Source of the DNA: Owenia fusiformis
Lineage: Eukaryota > Annelida > Polychaeta > Sabellida > Oweniidae
Assembly: GCA_903813345.2 (NCBI GenBank)
Contig: CAIIXF020000001.1
Span: forward strand, 50,425,885 to 50,489,884
Length of the DNA: 64,000 bases
Reading direction: 5' to 3'
The translations under genes and the position numbers were made by a program. The first letter of the stretch is position 1. The number at the start of each line of letters is the position of its first letter. Positions 23,401-33,499 of this stretch are shown piece after piece. The notes beneath the pieces were generated by a model. The model was not told the origin of the DNA, did not search any database, and worked only from the letters and a program-made list of their open reading frames with translations.

Positions 23401-25741
23401 GATAAAATACCCCTTGCTGTTTACTTCGAACTGATTGCAAAATCAAATGCCTTGGACTAATTTGTAGAATGATCAAGGGAGATGCTATTAAATCCCTGTG
23501 ACACCATAACATCTGTAAATAAAACACATTGCAAATGGGACATTTTTTGGCAGAACCAAGGGCATTCCTCTACACAGGTTTTACGGATTTTATGCACAGG
23601 GAGAAAGAACCTTTTAACGTCAAATGAAATTCACACCTTTGTAACATTTTACACCTTGTAATTCCAGATATGACATAAAAGGCTTTAATGTCATATATTG
23701 TGCATACCATATCTTAATACCACACTACTCATAATGTAAATATACAATAAAAAGAGTGTTTACAGATGAAGCTCTCTTTTAAGGAAGTAAAATCGAACTG
23801 TAAAGGGTAATACCTCATTTTATAAAGAACATGGTGATTATATCAAGGAAAATATGTCAGTCATCATTTTTTGAATTATTCTTAAAATAATACAATTTCA
23901 CGGTGGTTTAACATGACTGAGACTTAATTGCATTATCTAATGGCTTTTCTGCATTTTTATGACGCTAATACAATAAAGACATGGGGCCAAATTTTGCAGC
24001 AAAACTGAACATAAAGTTTGGCAACATAAGACATTTTCTAGATGATAACCAGGGTGACATCAACTCGAAAAAAAATAAAGAAAAGAAATTCCGGAACATT
24101 AAACTATCTGCTGTCTTTGAGTATATGTATTGTTAAGTGATGATATTTACCCTTTGAATTTGTTCGACTTTGCTTCTTAAAAGAGAGCTTCATCTTCACT
24201 CTTTCAGTGTACAATATATAGCTGAAATCACCAAAGACCTCGCTACATACATGTGTTATGTAAATTCTAGGGTGTCAAAGCTTTATATCACTATGACTCC
24301 TGCTCTATTTAGGTCAAAATTAATATAATGACTGTCTTCAAATAACTGCTGTTGAATAGAGATGGGATGGGACAGCAAATCTTTAAAATAGTACAAAATG
24401 GGAAATAAGGTGTAATTATGTAGTAGGTGTTTGGACCAGAACTAAATTTGTTTAAGTTTACCGAATAATGTAGTTTCAAGCAAATGTCACTGATAATATT
24501 ACATGTTAATTTTGCTGGCAATTTAGTTTGGCTAATGGATTCATCCAATGAATTAAACATATAAGGGTAAGTGATTTTACCTATAAAGCCATTGTGATAT
24601 ACCATGTTCAGGGGATTAGCTTAATCAACATGTCAGGGTGAATACAAAAATTAATTGTACATTAAGGATGGAAGGTTGATTTATTTGCCCTATCATTACG
24701 CCATTTATTTATTCTAGAACCAAGAATGAAATGAATTCACTCAAATGATGCATGATGGTCATTGAATCATGAAAATTAAATTCTACTCCTATGCCAAGAC
24801 AACAACAGCGAAATATGCTAGCCATTTGTAGGAAAGGTGAAATTAACGAACATCTATGTTTACTAGTTTGCTCAAAAACACTGAAGCCAATGTAATGTTA
24901 AATAGGTTAACATTCTCTCTCTGCAGCCTTTACATACGGAACTAGTGTTTACTAAAATAGAAATCACCGAAAACAGATAACACCAAAAAATATGGATATG
25001 ATCCAGGGTTAAAAGTATACAAGTCAAAATGTCTTACCAAGACGCGAATTCCTTCTCTTTCCAGTTTTTCTACTTTGTAGGTTGGTTCACAGACTCGTAC
25101 AACATCTTGAGCATGATGTTTCTTTAGCTCCTGCAACAGTTAAGAGAGGTTTCATGAATTCATCCTTGATGGGCTTATCATTATATTAGTTTTGTTTTCA
25201 AAACAAATTGGTCTGTTTATTTGCTCCATTCCTCAATGAAATATGAGCATTCCTGGGTTGACAACTTTCCTTATGCCTAGATTTCATACATGACTTAGGT
25301 CACAAAGTCACAAAGACTGCGAAGGAGGGTCTAAACCCATAGCCCAGAGGCTAGCAAATAAGTATCCTCTGGTTTTAAAAAGCAACCTTACAGTTCTGAC
25401 CTTCATGATATCAGAATAAGCTGTCATGGCTCTTCATGGGAGTTTGCATATTATGAAATAATACCAGCTACTTCTGAATGCATAAAGATCTATGACTTCA
25501 ATTCTGATTAGGTAGCTGAATTATGAATGGCAATCTGATAATGGATATAGCTAATTATTCAAAAATATAAATATAAATCAAACTATTGAAAAGGGGGGTA
25601 GTTATGAGACTGTAGACTGTAGTTCCTCACCTCAATGTACTTGTCCATGTTAGAGTCACTAGGTCTATCAGTGATAAGGAATCGCATGTTCTTAAACTCT
25701 ATCTCAGCTGGTTCTGGTTTACGGTTCTTCATATTTGTCAT
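11325..25741 (-). CDS. PTP4A: PRL-type protein tyrosine phosphatase (PTP4A family), complete, 5 coding exons
   Basis: Exons in order: 25741-25631, 25130-25038, 18319-18189, 12017-11943, 11436-11325. They splice in phase to 522 bp, 173 residues, the usual PRL length. The active-site P-loop [10 protein letters not shown] has Cys106 and Arg112, with the Ala after Arg typical of PRLs. The conserved regulatory Cys is at 51 (VRVCEPTY). The N-terminal block [10 protein letters not shown], the strand around [16 protein letters not shown], and a basic C-terminus ([16 protein letters not shown]) match the family. It ends in CTIM, a CAAX box with terminal Met that predicts farnesylation and membrane attachment. 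PRLs bind CNNM magnesium transporters and act on growth signalling; that role is family knowledge. Oddities: the acid loop reads WAFDD, where I know WPFDD in other PRLs, and a single Cys sits in the CAAX region. Introns reach 6.7 kb. There are two in-frame ATGs near the start; the first gives 173 residues. Confidence 0.95.
11437..12390. other. PTP4A introns 4 and 3 (part)
   Basis: Apart from exon 4 (11943-12017) this is AT-rich intron with no other feature recognised. Confidence 0.6.
11943..12017 (-). CDS. PTP4A: PTP4A coding exon 4
   Basis: 75 bp, acceptor ATTATAG, donor GTTAGT. It encodes [20 protein letters not shown] and ELIR; it completes the P-loop Arg at its 5' end and starts the next split Arg codon at its 3' end. 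Confidence 0.95.
12391..14344. mobile_element. 1.95-kb element bounded by CAGGCCCGT inverted repeats, carrying a 315-bp tandem array
   Basis: The left end reads CAGGCCCGT and the right end ACGGGCCTG. Inside is a GC- and G-run-rich tandem array with a unit of about 315 bp, at least four copies, each made of two related halves containing CTGGGCACTTT (for example near 13137, 13451, 13761, 14082 for one half and 13261, 13588, 13899, 14218 for the other). Runs such as GGGGGATGTGAGGGGTGG recur. No transposase was seen. A 234-bp relative lies at 37604-37837 and a single end at 17878. It sits in PTP4A intron 3. Calling it one element rests on the matching ends; the superfamily is unknown. Confidence 0.6.
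14345..17453. other. PTP4A intron 3, no gene seen
   Basis: AT-rich intron. It contains a fragment related to the GGTGGTGACAT dispersed repeat at about 15627-15700 and a short tandem of CTTGCATTA-CTGTAAATA units near 16240-16290. Nothing coding is supported. Confidence 0.5.
17454..17862. mobile_element. Foldback element, copy A of the CAYTGGTGATCC family
   Basis: About 409 bp with long inverted arms: the left starts CAAAGGTGATGCACTCGATT and the right, in reverse complement, CACTGGTGGTCCAATCGATT. Both arms continue with GCTGGTTWTCG and ACAAAATG-like sequence, and the middle contains a further palindrome around AATACCTCAC. The same family is inserted at 54664-55018 in a cyclase intron. Non-coding. 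Confidence 0.7.
17878..17960. repeat. Single end of the CAGGCCCGT repeat family
   Basis: Begins CAGGCCCGTAGCCAGGAGGG and continues into C-runs. No matching second end was found nearby, so it is probably a truncated copy. Confidence 0.5.
18189..18319 (-). CDS. PTP4A: PTP4A coding exon 3 (WPD-type loop and P-loop)
   Basis: 131 bp, acceptor TTCCAG, donor GTACGT. It encodes [11 protein letters not shown] and the catalytic VHCVAGLG; the P-loop Arg codon is split across the intron (AG|A). Confidence 0.95.
18320..19960. other. PTP4A intron 2 (first part, + order), no gene seen
   Basis: AT-rich intron with no coding exon supported. Confidence 0.5.
19961..20094. mobile_element. Second TA-flanked MITE of the AGTGGAACACC family
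   Basis: Starts CAGGGTAGAAACTGCTAAGT after TA and ends in ACTTATACAGGTTCTAC, an imperfect mirror. The interior repeats AAGTGGAACACCTC. It directly abuts the next element, sharing the TA at 20095-20096. Confidence 0.6.
20097..20986. mobile_element. 890-bp foldback element with roughly 340-bp inverted arms and TA duplication
   Basis: Flanked by TA (20095-20096 and 20987-20988). Ends read CAGGGTGGGCCAAAAAAAACC and the mirror GGCCCACCCTG. The inverted similarity continues deep inside: TATTTGGGAGGCTGGGTCGC (left) against GCGACCCAGCCTCCCAAATA (right), to about 20435 and from about 20650. The loop holds a C-run near 20581. There is no transposase frame, so it is non-autonomous, probably of the TA-inserting mariner-like group. 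Confidence 0.85.
21339..21474. mobile_element. 136-bp MITE with TA duplication
   Basis: Bounded by TA. Ends CAGAGTAGGCC and GGCCTACTTTG are inverted copies. It contains an internal hairpin TTATGTCACTATGACG ... CATAGTGACATAA. Confidence 0.65.
21480..25037. other. PTP4A intron 2 (second part, + order), no gene seen
   Basis: AT-rich. Between about 22985 and 23590 it holds decayed pieces of the AGTGGAACACC MITE family (TAGTGGAACACCTTG, GGTGGAACACCTCC, and a mirror end CACAGGTTTTACGG). No exon is supported. Confidence 0.5.
25038..25130 (-). CDS. PTP4A: PTP4A coding exon 2
   Basis: 31 codons, acceptor TTGCAG, donor GTAAGA, phase 0 at both ends. It encodes [20 protein letters not shown] with the conserved redox-regulatory Cys51, and ends GIRVL. 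Confidence 0.93.
25631..25741 (-). CDS. PTP4A: PTP4A coding exon 1
   Basis: 37 codons from ATG (25741-25739) through MDKYIE, donor GTGAGG. It encodes the conserved NMRFLIT strand. A plausible acceptor (ATATACAG) ends at 25745, three bases upstream of the ATG, so a 5' non-coding exon is expected upstream. Confidence 0.9.
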
Positions 25742-25839
25742 GCTCTGTATATGACAAACAAGACTAGAATATTATGGCCGATGTATGTATTGAGACAATA
25801 ATTCCCTATTGATTCACAATACTCCAAATAGGTGTCAGC

Positions 25840-26190
25840 AGTGTATGTATGGCTTGGCACCAGTGAACTGCAAGTGAGGTCCCTACCCAGGGTTCCAGAG
25901 CAGCGATATCTCCCCAGCAGTAGCTGTGTCCCCTAATGTGGTGGATAATCCTCTCCCCCTCCCTCAGAGAAACAATACGAAAGTTCAGTGAGTTTACCCC
26001 ATTCGATTTCTGTGTAAATTGCCTAATAAGCCCTTGAGTCGTGTATCAAGCGCTAGGTGAGTATGGTATGAGGTGTGACTTGTCGCAAGGACGGGGCAAT
26101 CAGGTGAGTGTTCACTCGTGTTGGGCCTGGCAGTACTCCCCACTGTTCCTCAGGAACTCCATAAATGTTACACCGGCTTGTCCAAAAAAC
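25840..26190. other. GC-rich island inside the PTP4A 5' intron, unexplained
   Basis: About 350 bp with visibly higher GC than the surrounding AT-rich intron and sharp edges. On the minus strand, after CTTTCAG (about 26190), an open stretch reads FFGQAGVTFMEFLRNSGEYC then QAQHE and a stop. It could be a degenerate exon, a non-coding 5' exon or a repeat. I do not recognise it. Confidence 0.35.
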
Positions 26191-26787
26191 TGAAAGCAAA
26201 GGCACAAGTGATTTAGATTTGAAAATTCAAAATTGTGTCACATATAATAACAGTTTTTTGAATCAAGAGGATACAAATGTATTGATTCATTTGAATTTGG
26301 GATAATTATAAACTTGAATTTATAAAGACTGTATTATTGACATAAAGAGAATCATACCACTATAAAAACAACATATTTTTATGCAATCCTATGTATTTGA
26401 CAGCAATAGTCAAATAATAATTGACCATGTATTGCCTACATTCACTGTATGGTAAGTTAATAATGCATAAATCTGTTATTAATTTGACACCTGTTATTTA
26501 GTATACTTGAGATGGTCTTGTATTGACTCCCTAGACAACCCTTATCTACTTGATCCCATGAGGTTTGTAGGTGTTCCCAAAGGCTTGAAATAAGACTATA
26601 CTATATTGTGGATCAAAATTATTTCACGCAACATCATAGCCATGAATAAATGAGTTTTCCGTTCATTACGATAATCAGAAGGCTGAAGACAAGACTAATA
26701 TGTCAATGCAAAAAAGGTCCTATAGTCTAGAGGCCTACCATGTCTAGATTAATAACTAATTCCTTAAACATGTATATCTCAGTGAGG

Positions 26788-26878
26788 GTGGTCATTTTAT
26801 GTACATTATCGTTGTGGTCATTTTATGTACATTATCGTTGTGGTCATTTTATGTACATTATCGTAGTGGTCATTTTTA
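26788..26878. repeat. 28-bp tandem repeat, three copies
   Basis: GTGGTCATTTTATGTACATT-ATCGTT is repeated three times, the last with an A for T change. Confidence 0.85.
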
Positions 26879-26879
26879 T

Positions 26880-29800
26880 GTCCTTTATTACTTTTTATAT
26901 AAAACATTATTTATGAAATTGAAAATCTTAAAAAATGTTCAAAAAATTTTCTGAAAGAATTATACAATGTAGGCATAAGCAGGGTTCGGCAGAAGCGGGA
27001 GTCCGTAGGCCCGGGACAACCTGGTTTCGTTCCCTACTTTGCCATAAACAATCCTCTTAGAAGTGACTCTTGACCACCCGTAAAACTAGACAAAACAAGT
27101 AAAATTACCTTGAAATTGGTAGATATTTCGATCTTTTCAACTTTCAAACAAAAATTTAATGGACAAAATGAAAACTTCCGAGTTTCTACGAGAGGTGTTG
27201 CCAAGGAGGGAGTCGTTTTTTAAATTTTTTCAAAAATTGCCATAAACTATGATTACACCATGATTGCTATATCCATAGTAAATAGACCACCACCTTGTCA
27301 TAATATAGACCACACACTTTTGAAAACAGGGTGTCCACTTGACTACCTACACTTAATATGGACCACCAAACAAACCATGCAAACCAGTGGTCCACTGATA
27401 TTTTCCCTGTATGCTGAACATTGGGCATTAAAGCCTGATTTGTTTACTTAAAATTTCTCAGACTTCAAGCCAGCAATTCTACATACTTTTTAAAGATTGA
27501 TTTATATACAATACAGAAAATCAGTATAATAAAGACTAGACCAACAATTTACTGATTGTATAATCAACAAGTCTACAAATAAACAAATGTCTGTAAAAAG
27601 ATAGTACACATGTATGTCCTTGAAACAAAAACCTTGCCATGATATAAATCAAGTAATGCTTTTCGCTAGAGCTATTTCGAGTTGTTCATAAACTGGATTT
27701 TACTAGCATAGTATATGTACCTGTAAATAGTAGGTCGAAAGTGAATAACGCAGCCTCACACAGCTCAGTCGTATTAAGTATTGCGTCAGTCTCTCAATGT
27801 CAAAGAAGGCAAAACCAGTCTAATGTGAGTGCAGAAGAGGCTCTTTAGAGGCCTAGAATAGGTTTAATTCTTGAATATATAGCTATGTTTTCTTGGAGCA
27901 GTTCATCAGACTGAGAACACACCATGCTCCCTATTGGTAATATACATGTATATTGTATGTAATTTTTCTATATTTTCAGGTCATTATGGGACAAGCTTAT
28001 CGCAAATCCACATTCTTATCCTTATTGAACCTATTCAATCCCACAGAGGGGACAACAAGCCCATAGTACCATACATTAGAAATTCAAGACAGAGGAGTAA
28101 CTTCATTGGATGGATGACGTTTAAATGTCAGACATAACAAATGACAAATAAATTTCATCTAATTAACGACATACTATTTCACAAAATTAACAGCAGTATG
28201 GTGAATGTTCCACAAAATAAGCATTAGAAGGTCATAATAGAGCATTCGGTACAAAAAATATTTTTCCATTTATCAGCACAGACAAGGTCATACTTTACCT
28301 CTTTACTGGATAAGCAAAGCCCAAACAACAACACGAAAATTGTTAAGGTCAAAACACACCAATGGAATCCCTTTTCTAACCTCAAATTACTTCTCTGTGG
28401 TTAAAATACCAAGAATGTTTTTTCTAGAATGTAGGACTTGTAGGTGGGGTGAAATTTAGGTCAGTATTTGTAGTTTATAGAATATTACACCAATACAGGT
28501 CCTGATCGAAATGTTGTCCTTAAAGAACTTGGTGAACTCACAGACTAACGAGCAATAAATGATAAAATAAAGTAATATCAGATATTAAGGTAAATCATTA
28601 AGGTAGGGCTAGTAGGTAGACTTTATTCCCTGTTATCTCAGAATGTCAAGTATGAAAGCCAACATATAGAAAGTCCACATTATTCATTCATTTACATGTC
28701 TTACCTAAAGAAAAAAGAAAGTCTGACTGAAGTGTTGCAATCGCGAATCAAATAGTGAAAGCGCATGGTCATAAATCCAAATGACATATCAATTGTGTTA
28801 TATGATACTTAATATAAGATCTGAAGAGGGTCAGAGTCTTCGTAATAATTAAGGCTGGTTCAAGATATTCAAATATTTGACAGTTAATTAATGATTGTTT
28901 AAACCATGCTTTTTATCCTCCACATAGACTGGCTATAATAGCTTTATTTTTCATACCCAGGCCATTTATTAAATGTATAAGTTGTGAGTTATAAATATAC
29001 ATATGAAATATATAAAATCTGACTCGGGAAATGAAGATAGTGATGCTTCCTTCAACTACATCTGTAATATAACTTGGGTCTCTATATTGTGGTATCACTG
29101 AATCAAAATTATATCTTGAATTTATAAATAATATTCATATATTCATATATATATATATATCTCAGATTGTACTCGGTAATGCAACTTTATATAACCACCT
29201 TATTTAATAAATATGAATGGAATAGTGGCAGATGCTATTTATATTTCAATGAGTTACCCATAAAATAGCAGGTTAATCCAGTAGCCGACAGCCGAAAGTT
29301 GCATTCGCGAATAACATTGAATTTTTTAAAGAAATAAATGTACAAGATTCAATCGTTGTTGAATGAGTTGTAAAATAGGATCAGTCATATAAATATCAGA
29401 CCAAATTTTATGTATCCTTTTTGAACAAATATATTTATTTAATATATGGATAATGTCACTTATCTTGTTAAAAATATTACTTACCTAAATATTTGTCCAT
29501 AAATAAGACCAACTACAACTTTGGAATGTATGTATAATCCTTTCTTATAAGTACTGTATTATGAACAGGCCTTAACAAGTCTATCCTTTTTATGGTGTAA
29601 CAAAGTCTGAAACTTTTGGTTTAACCTTATCAGGTCGAACTTATAGTTATATTTAAATGCAATTGAGTTTGAATCATAGAATCTCAAGGAATATACTGAA
29701 ATGTACTTCCGTTGTTTTCTATACTAACAAGCAAAGATTTCACACCTCTTTTTGGTTTATAATTCTGAATAAGGTAACAGCAGTAGAGCATACCTTACTG

Positions 29801-32100
29801 TACAACTTCCTTTAAGAACTGTGGTGTTTACTATTTGAACTGGATCTGCTATATCCTAGATGAATATGAGTTGTAAGACGATTAGACTGAAGATTATCTA
29901 AAGGTCAAAACTTGGCTTACTGCTCAAAGTTGGAATTTCTAGCACCATATCTGGCAGTACATGGTATGAGAATATATGAAATTAATGATATCATATGCTA
30001 GAAATCTGTTAATGATTTTGAGTCTAATAAAGTGTTTTAAAAAATCAGTTGTTTGAATTGCAAAATTCACATGTGCTGTGGTGCATATGTGTATATACAC
30101 GTACATTTCGTCTTTTATTGAGCACTGGTGCTGCGATTTTACTAATCACTGACTATGAAGCAATATTACCCTTCTATACTAGAAATAAAATATATGGTGT
30201 CATGTCTAGAGGATAATTCATTTATTACCAAGTTTGCAGCTTATTTCCCTGCCTTGGAATATTTGTTTATCTAGAGCGGTAATCAACAGGTGATAGGCAA
30301 TGATTGAGGTTAAAAACACGGCCTTTAAAAATAGACTATATTCGCAATTCAGGGCACTGGCATTAAGATTTCCAAGTGAAGATCAAAAGTTTAAAAAAGT
30401 GAAGACTTTGGTAATTATCTTCGATGATGGTTCAAAGTTTACACTACAGGAATATGATTTTGTCTCTTTGTATTTAAAAGCTATGATAAAATTTCTCATG
30501 CAGCTAAACAAGAATATATTGACGATTAAGAATCAGAGTGAAGAAATAACTTAACAAGAACTGAACAAAGTGGTCTAGACAAAACATTGTAAAATACCAT
30601 CAACCATCCTGGGATCACGGTCTTACTTTCTGTTAGTTCCTTTCATATTGCTTAGGTAAAAAGGTGTAATGAGTATCAGAATGTTGAAATGCAATCCAAG
30701 ACAGCCATCATCCAATCTGTTTTTTTCCATTTCTCATCAGCCCCTTCCCTGATCGTACCTCCCAACCCTTTTCTGTTTGTGTTAATTTTGTGATGTGGGG
30801 ATACCGAGTTTATGCAAGATTAGTTGTTCTGTTCACAAAAAACACGTTCATTAGCATTTTAGAGCTTAGCACTATACAGACACACCTACGGTGTCTACAT
30901 ACCACTAATTATCAATTTAATATTCAGAAAATCACATTTCCATGATCTTTGATAAAACGTGACTTGCTTGATTGATCTGACTGTTGTCAAGGGACTGTCC
31001 TTTGATGACAGTCTACAAGAAAGATCAATATGTGCCTCAAGGATAGGAGCTATACAGTTATACCACTCATTTACTTACTTGTTATTGATTCCCCTTACTA
31101 GCCATATCCCAATGCTATACTATATATTATTCCATTTTACTATGTTGTATACTTCGAGATAGATATTATGTTCAATACAGATAATATTATTGTCAATACG
31201 AGATAATAATTCTCATTTCATGATATTATCCTAAATTAAGGTATATTGTTACAATGATAAGGTTCTAAATAATGAAGAGTTGGAGTGATTCATCGTCATA
31301 TGTCATGATCTCTCCTCTATACAATTTTAAAAATAACTTAAAGCAATTCATACCCTAATGCTGCATTTACAAGATATAATTGCTAAATCATAAATACAGT
31401 AGAACCTATGTAAGTGGAACGACCTTGGGACTACAAAAAAGTGTTCCAATCCACTTTCAATTTTGAAATGATGATTTTCGTAGCAAATTATGAAGACATT
31501 TCCAAATAGATTTAACAAATGTTACCGAAGTGAATGCTGATCTGGGTTCTTCGAGAGAAAATGCATGGCATGTCTCCGAAAGACCATGAACCGACATTTA
31601 TTTAGGTAATGTTCATTAGGCCATAAGTATTTCAGAAGTCAATGGTAGACATTCCGAAATTATATTGTTAAGTTGAGATTATCAAACCTTTTGTCATCTC
31701 AGAAGAACATGGCGAAGAAAATGGAGGGCTCAACCAGACATCTGCCCCACTACACTTCACTAAATTTAAACTATACTGACTATTCAAATTTCAACATTAA
31801 TATGAGGGAAACTGGATATCAAACAGAAATCACCTGAGACAAAACAGCACAAGAAACAATTTGGTGACATGACATCTAGTCTGTATCTGACAGACTGACT
31901 AGATGTCAGTGAAATTCTATGCGCAAAATTACCAATTTGAGAAAGCATTTACTTCACAAAAATAAACATTGTAACACCTCAATTTGGTAGTAAGGAATAA
32001 CTAAATGCCATAAAAAGTAATATAGCATATTGTCACGTAGAAATAAAGCTGAGGAAAATATCAGATATGCAAATTAATTTCAAACATAGGATCAAATCCT
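26880..32100. other. PTP4A 5' intron, no gene seen
   Basis: AT-rich sequence between the first coding exon and the predicted non-coding exon. A one-ended copy of the AGTGGAACACC MITE family starts at 31397 (CAGTAGAACCTATGTAAGTG), and an (AT) microsatellite lies near 29145-29160. Open frames (for example 30300-30554) have no splice or homology support. Confidence 0.45.
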
Positions 32101-32225
32101 ATGCTTAGGGCTGATGTGAAAAAGTCACTCGACCCTGGTAGGAATCGCATCCACAACCTCCCGATTACATGTCAGGTGCTCTAACACTTGAGCTACGGAG
32201 CGAACTGACTCTCTCACATTAACAT
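32100..32225 (-). repeat. tRNA-derived SINE head
   Basis: The minus strand reads TCCGTAGCTCAAGTGTTAGA-GC (A-box-like), an anticodon-arm CCTGA-CATGTAA-TCGGG (anticodon TGT, Thr-like), then GGTTGTGGATGCGATTCC (B-box-like). The acceptor stem does not pair well, so a SINE or tRNA pseudogene is likelier than a working tRNA. The tail toward lower coordinates is not delimited. Confidence 0.55.
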
Positions 32226-32459
32226 TGCATAGATGGCATCACAGCCATGAATTATATGCCTAGTTTTGTGGACCCAGGTTTTCCTGTCTTTCTAGGTTGT
32301 CAATCACACTATTCATGATGTCACATGGTCTTTCCCATGTGCCATTCCCCTCTGAAGGAGAGGAATTATTGGCCAAAAGCCATTGTCATAATAACCAAAT
32401 GGTTGAAATAACTTATTGTGTTGCTCAAGAATAGATTAATTTAGTATATTGATAGATGT

Positions 32460-32530
32460 AGCACAATGATGAGGAAGCTAACCCCTTATGTCCAGGTTCC
32501 AAGCCCGGGGTTCCAAGGAGGACACCGTGA
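32460..32530 (+). repeat. Possible second tRNA-like SINE fragment
   Basis: TGTAGCACAATGATGAGGAAGC resembles an A box and CCAGGTTCCAAGCCC a B box, at tRNA-like spacing. Weak evidence; no full cloverleaf. Confidence 0.3.
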
Positions 32531-32796
32531 GTCTCCAACAGCACAACTAAACTAGATCTAATCAACCAACCAAATCTGGGTATATTTTGTAATTTTGTAA
32601 AATTTAAATAATACCGTAAATATTAATGCTTCTGGTCCTGCAAAATTTAATTCAGACAAAGTCACAGTTCACTTTTCTGATTTGATTTTTTGAAAAAAAG
32701 AATTATTTGACTTGATTCTATGAAAAACGCAAAATTAGCGCACCACCAAGTCTGATGTCAAGTTTAATAGCTCAGAATATATCAACAATTACTTAC

Positions 32797-32910
32797 CAAA
32801 ACGTTCGTTTTCATTGAGTGGTGAAATCGTCCTTTTCGTAGGTGAAATCTTGATAAATCTGGATGAATAAAAACTCGATAAGAATCTTGTATTTCACAAG
32901 ATGGCGGGTT
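32797..32910 (-). other. Predicted 5' first exon of PTP4A (mostly non-coding)
   Basis: On the minus strand a strong donor (TTTTG|GTAAGTAA, exon end 32797) lies downstream of promoter-like motifs, and an acceptor waits at 25744 next to the PTP4A start codon. The putative exon contains an ATG at 32814-32812. If spliced to 25744 it reads MKTNVLS in frame into MTNMK, which would add seven residues. The start at 25741 gives the normal PRL length and is preferred. Exon and upstream edge are inferred, not proven. Confidence 0.45.
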
Positions 32911-32924
32911 CTCCCGTGACGTCA
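32899..32924 (-). promoter_or_regulatory. Candidate PTP4A promoter: CRE and YY1-like sites
   Basis: A full CRE palindrome TGACGTCA is at 32917-32924, and CCGCCATCTTG (AAGATGGCGG on plus, the YY1 core) at about 32899-32908, about 100 bases upstream of the predicted first-exon donor on the minus strand. The immediate region is richer in GC than its flanks. This combination is typical of TATA-less housekeeping promoters. No experimental start site is available. Confidence 0.45.
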
Positions 32925-33077
32925 TCGACGACAATATTGCATTTTGAAGTTTTATATCAGTACATTTCTATTTTTGGATGAATCCATGACAAACTCTGAA
33001 TCAATCTGTACCGATTGAAAATATATCCATGGATGACATAAATGTTTCTTTACTAAATAAGTATATTCAAGCTTTCT

Positions 33078-33259
33078 CAAGGAGGATTGGCTCCCAGAGT
33101 GCACCACCGATATTCTGTCCCATATATGGTAGCGTGACCTTTGACCTTGTTGACACGTGACAGGTTTGAAACCATTTTGAAACCTGTGAGGTCAAAGGTC
33201 ACCGCTACCATATATGGGACAGAATATCGGTGGTGCATTCTGGGAGCCAATCCTCCTTG
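33078..33259. mobile_element. 182-bp hairpin MITE with 8-bp target duplication (hAT-like), carrying DR1 and CArG motifs
   Basis: Flanked by AGCTTTCT (33070-33077 and 33260-33267). Ends CAAGGAGGATTGGCTCCC are inverted, and arms of about 80 bp are nearly perfect mirrors. Each arm contains CCATATATGG (33120-33129, 33208-33217; CArG-box consensus) and AGGTCAAAGGTCA (33135-33147 reverse, 33189-33201 forward; perfect DR1). It lies about 150 bp upstream of the predicted PTP4A promoter. The 8-bp duplication and CA start suggest the hAT superfamily. Non-coding. Confidence 0.8.
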
Positions 33260-33499
33260 AGCTTTCTCTAACACTTCAAATATGAGTCAAGGGGTCTTTA
33301 ATTATTATTTGTTTGCAGTGACATCTATATATTTGTTTCAAACCAAAAATATCCAATCACAATTTCATTTGTTAGAACAGAGACTGGTTACAGATCACAC
33401 CGTTCCACCATGCCATTTTCGTCATTTGCATGACAAGGTTTTACAAGTCACCACCGTTGCTCACAAAATTATGAGTTCAATCTTAGTCAGATTTGAACT

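Noticed and set aside
30300-30554. 84-residue plus-strand open frame
   Set aside because: Composition is not impossible for protein, but there is no splice context, homology or neighbouring exon; it lies in the PTP4A 5' intron on the opposite strand.
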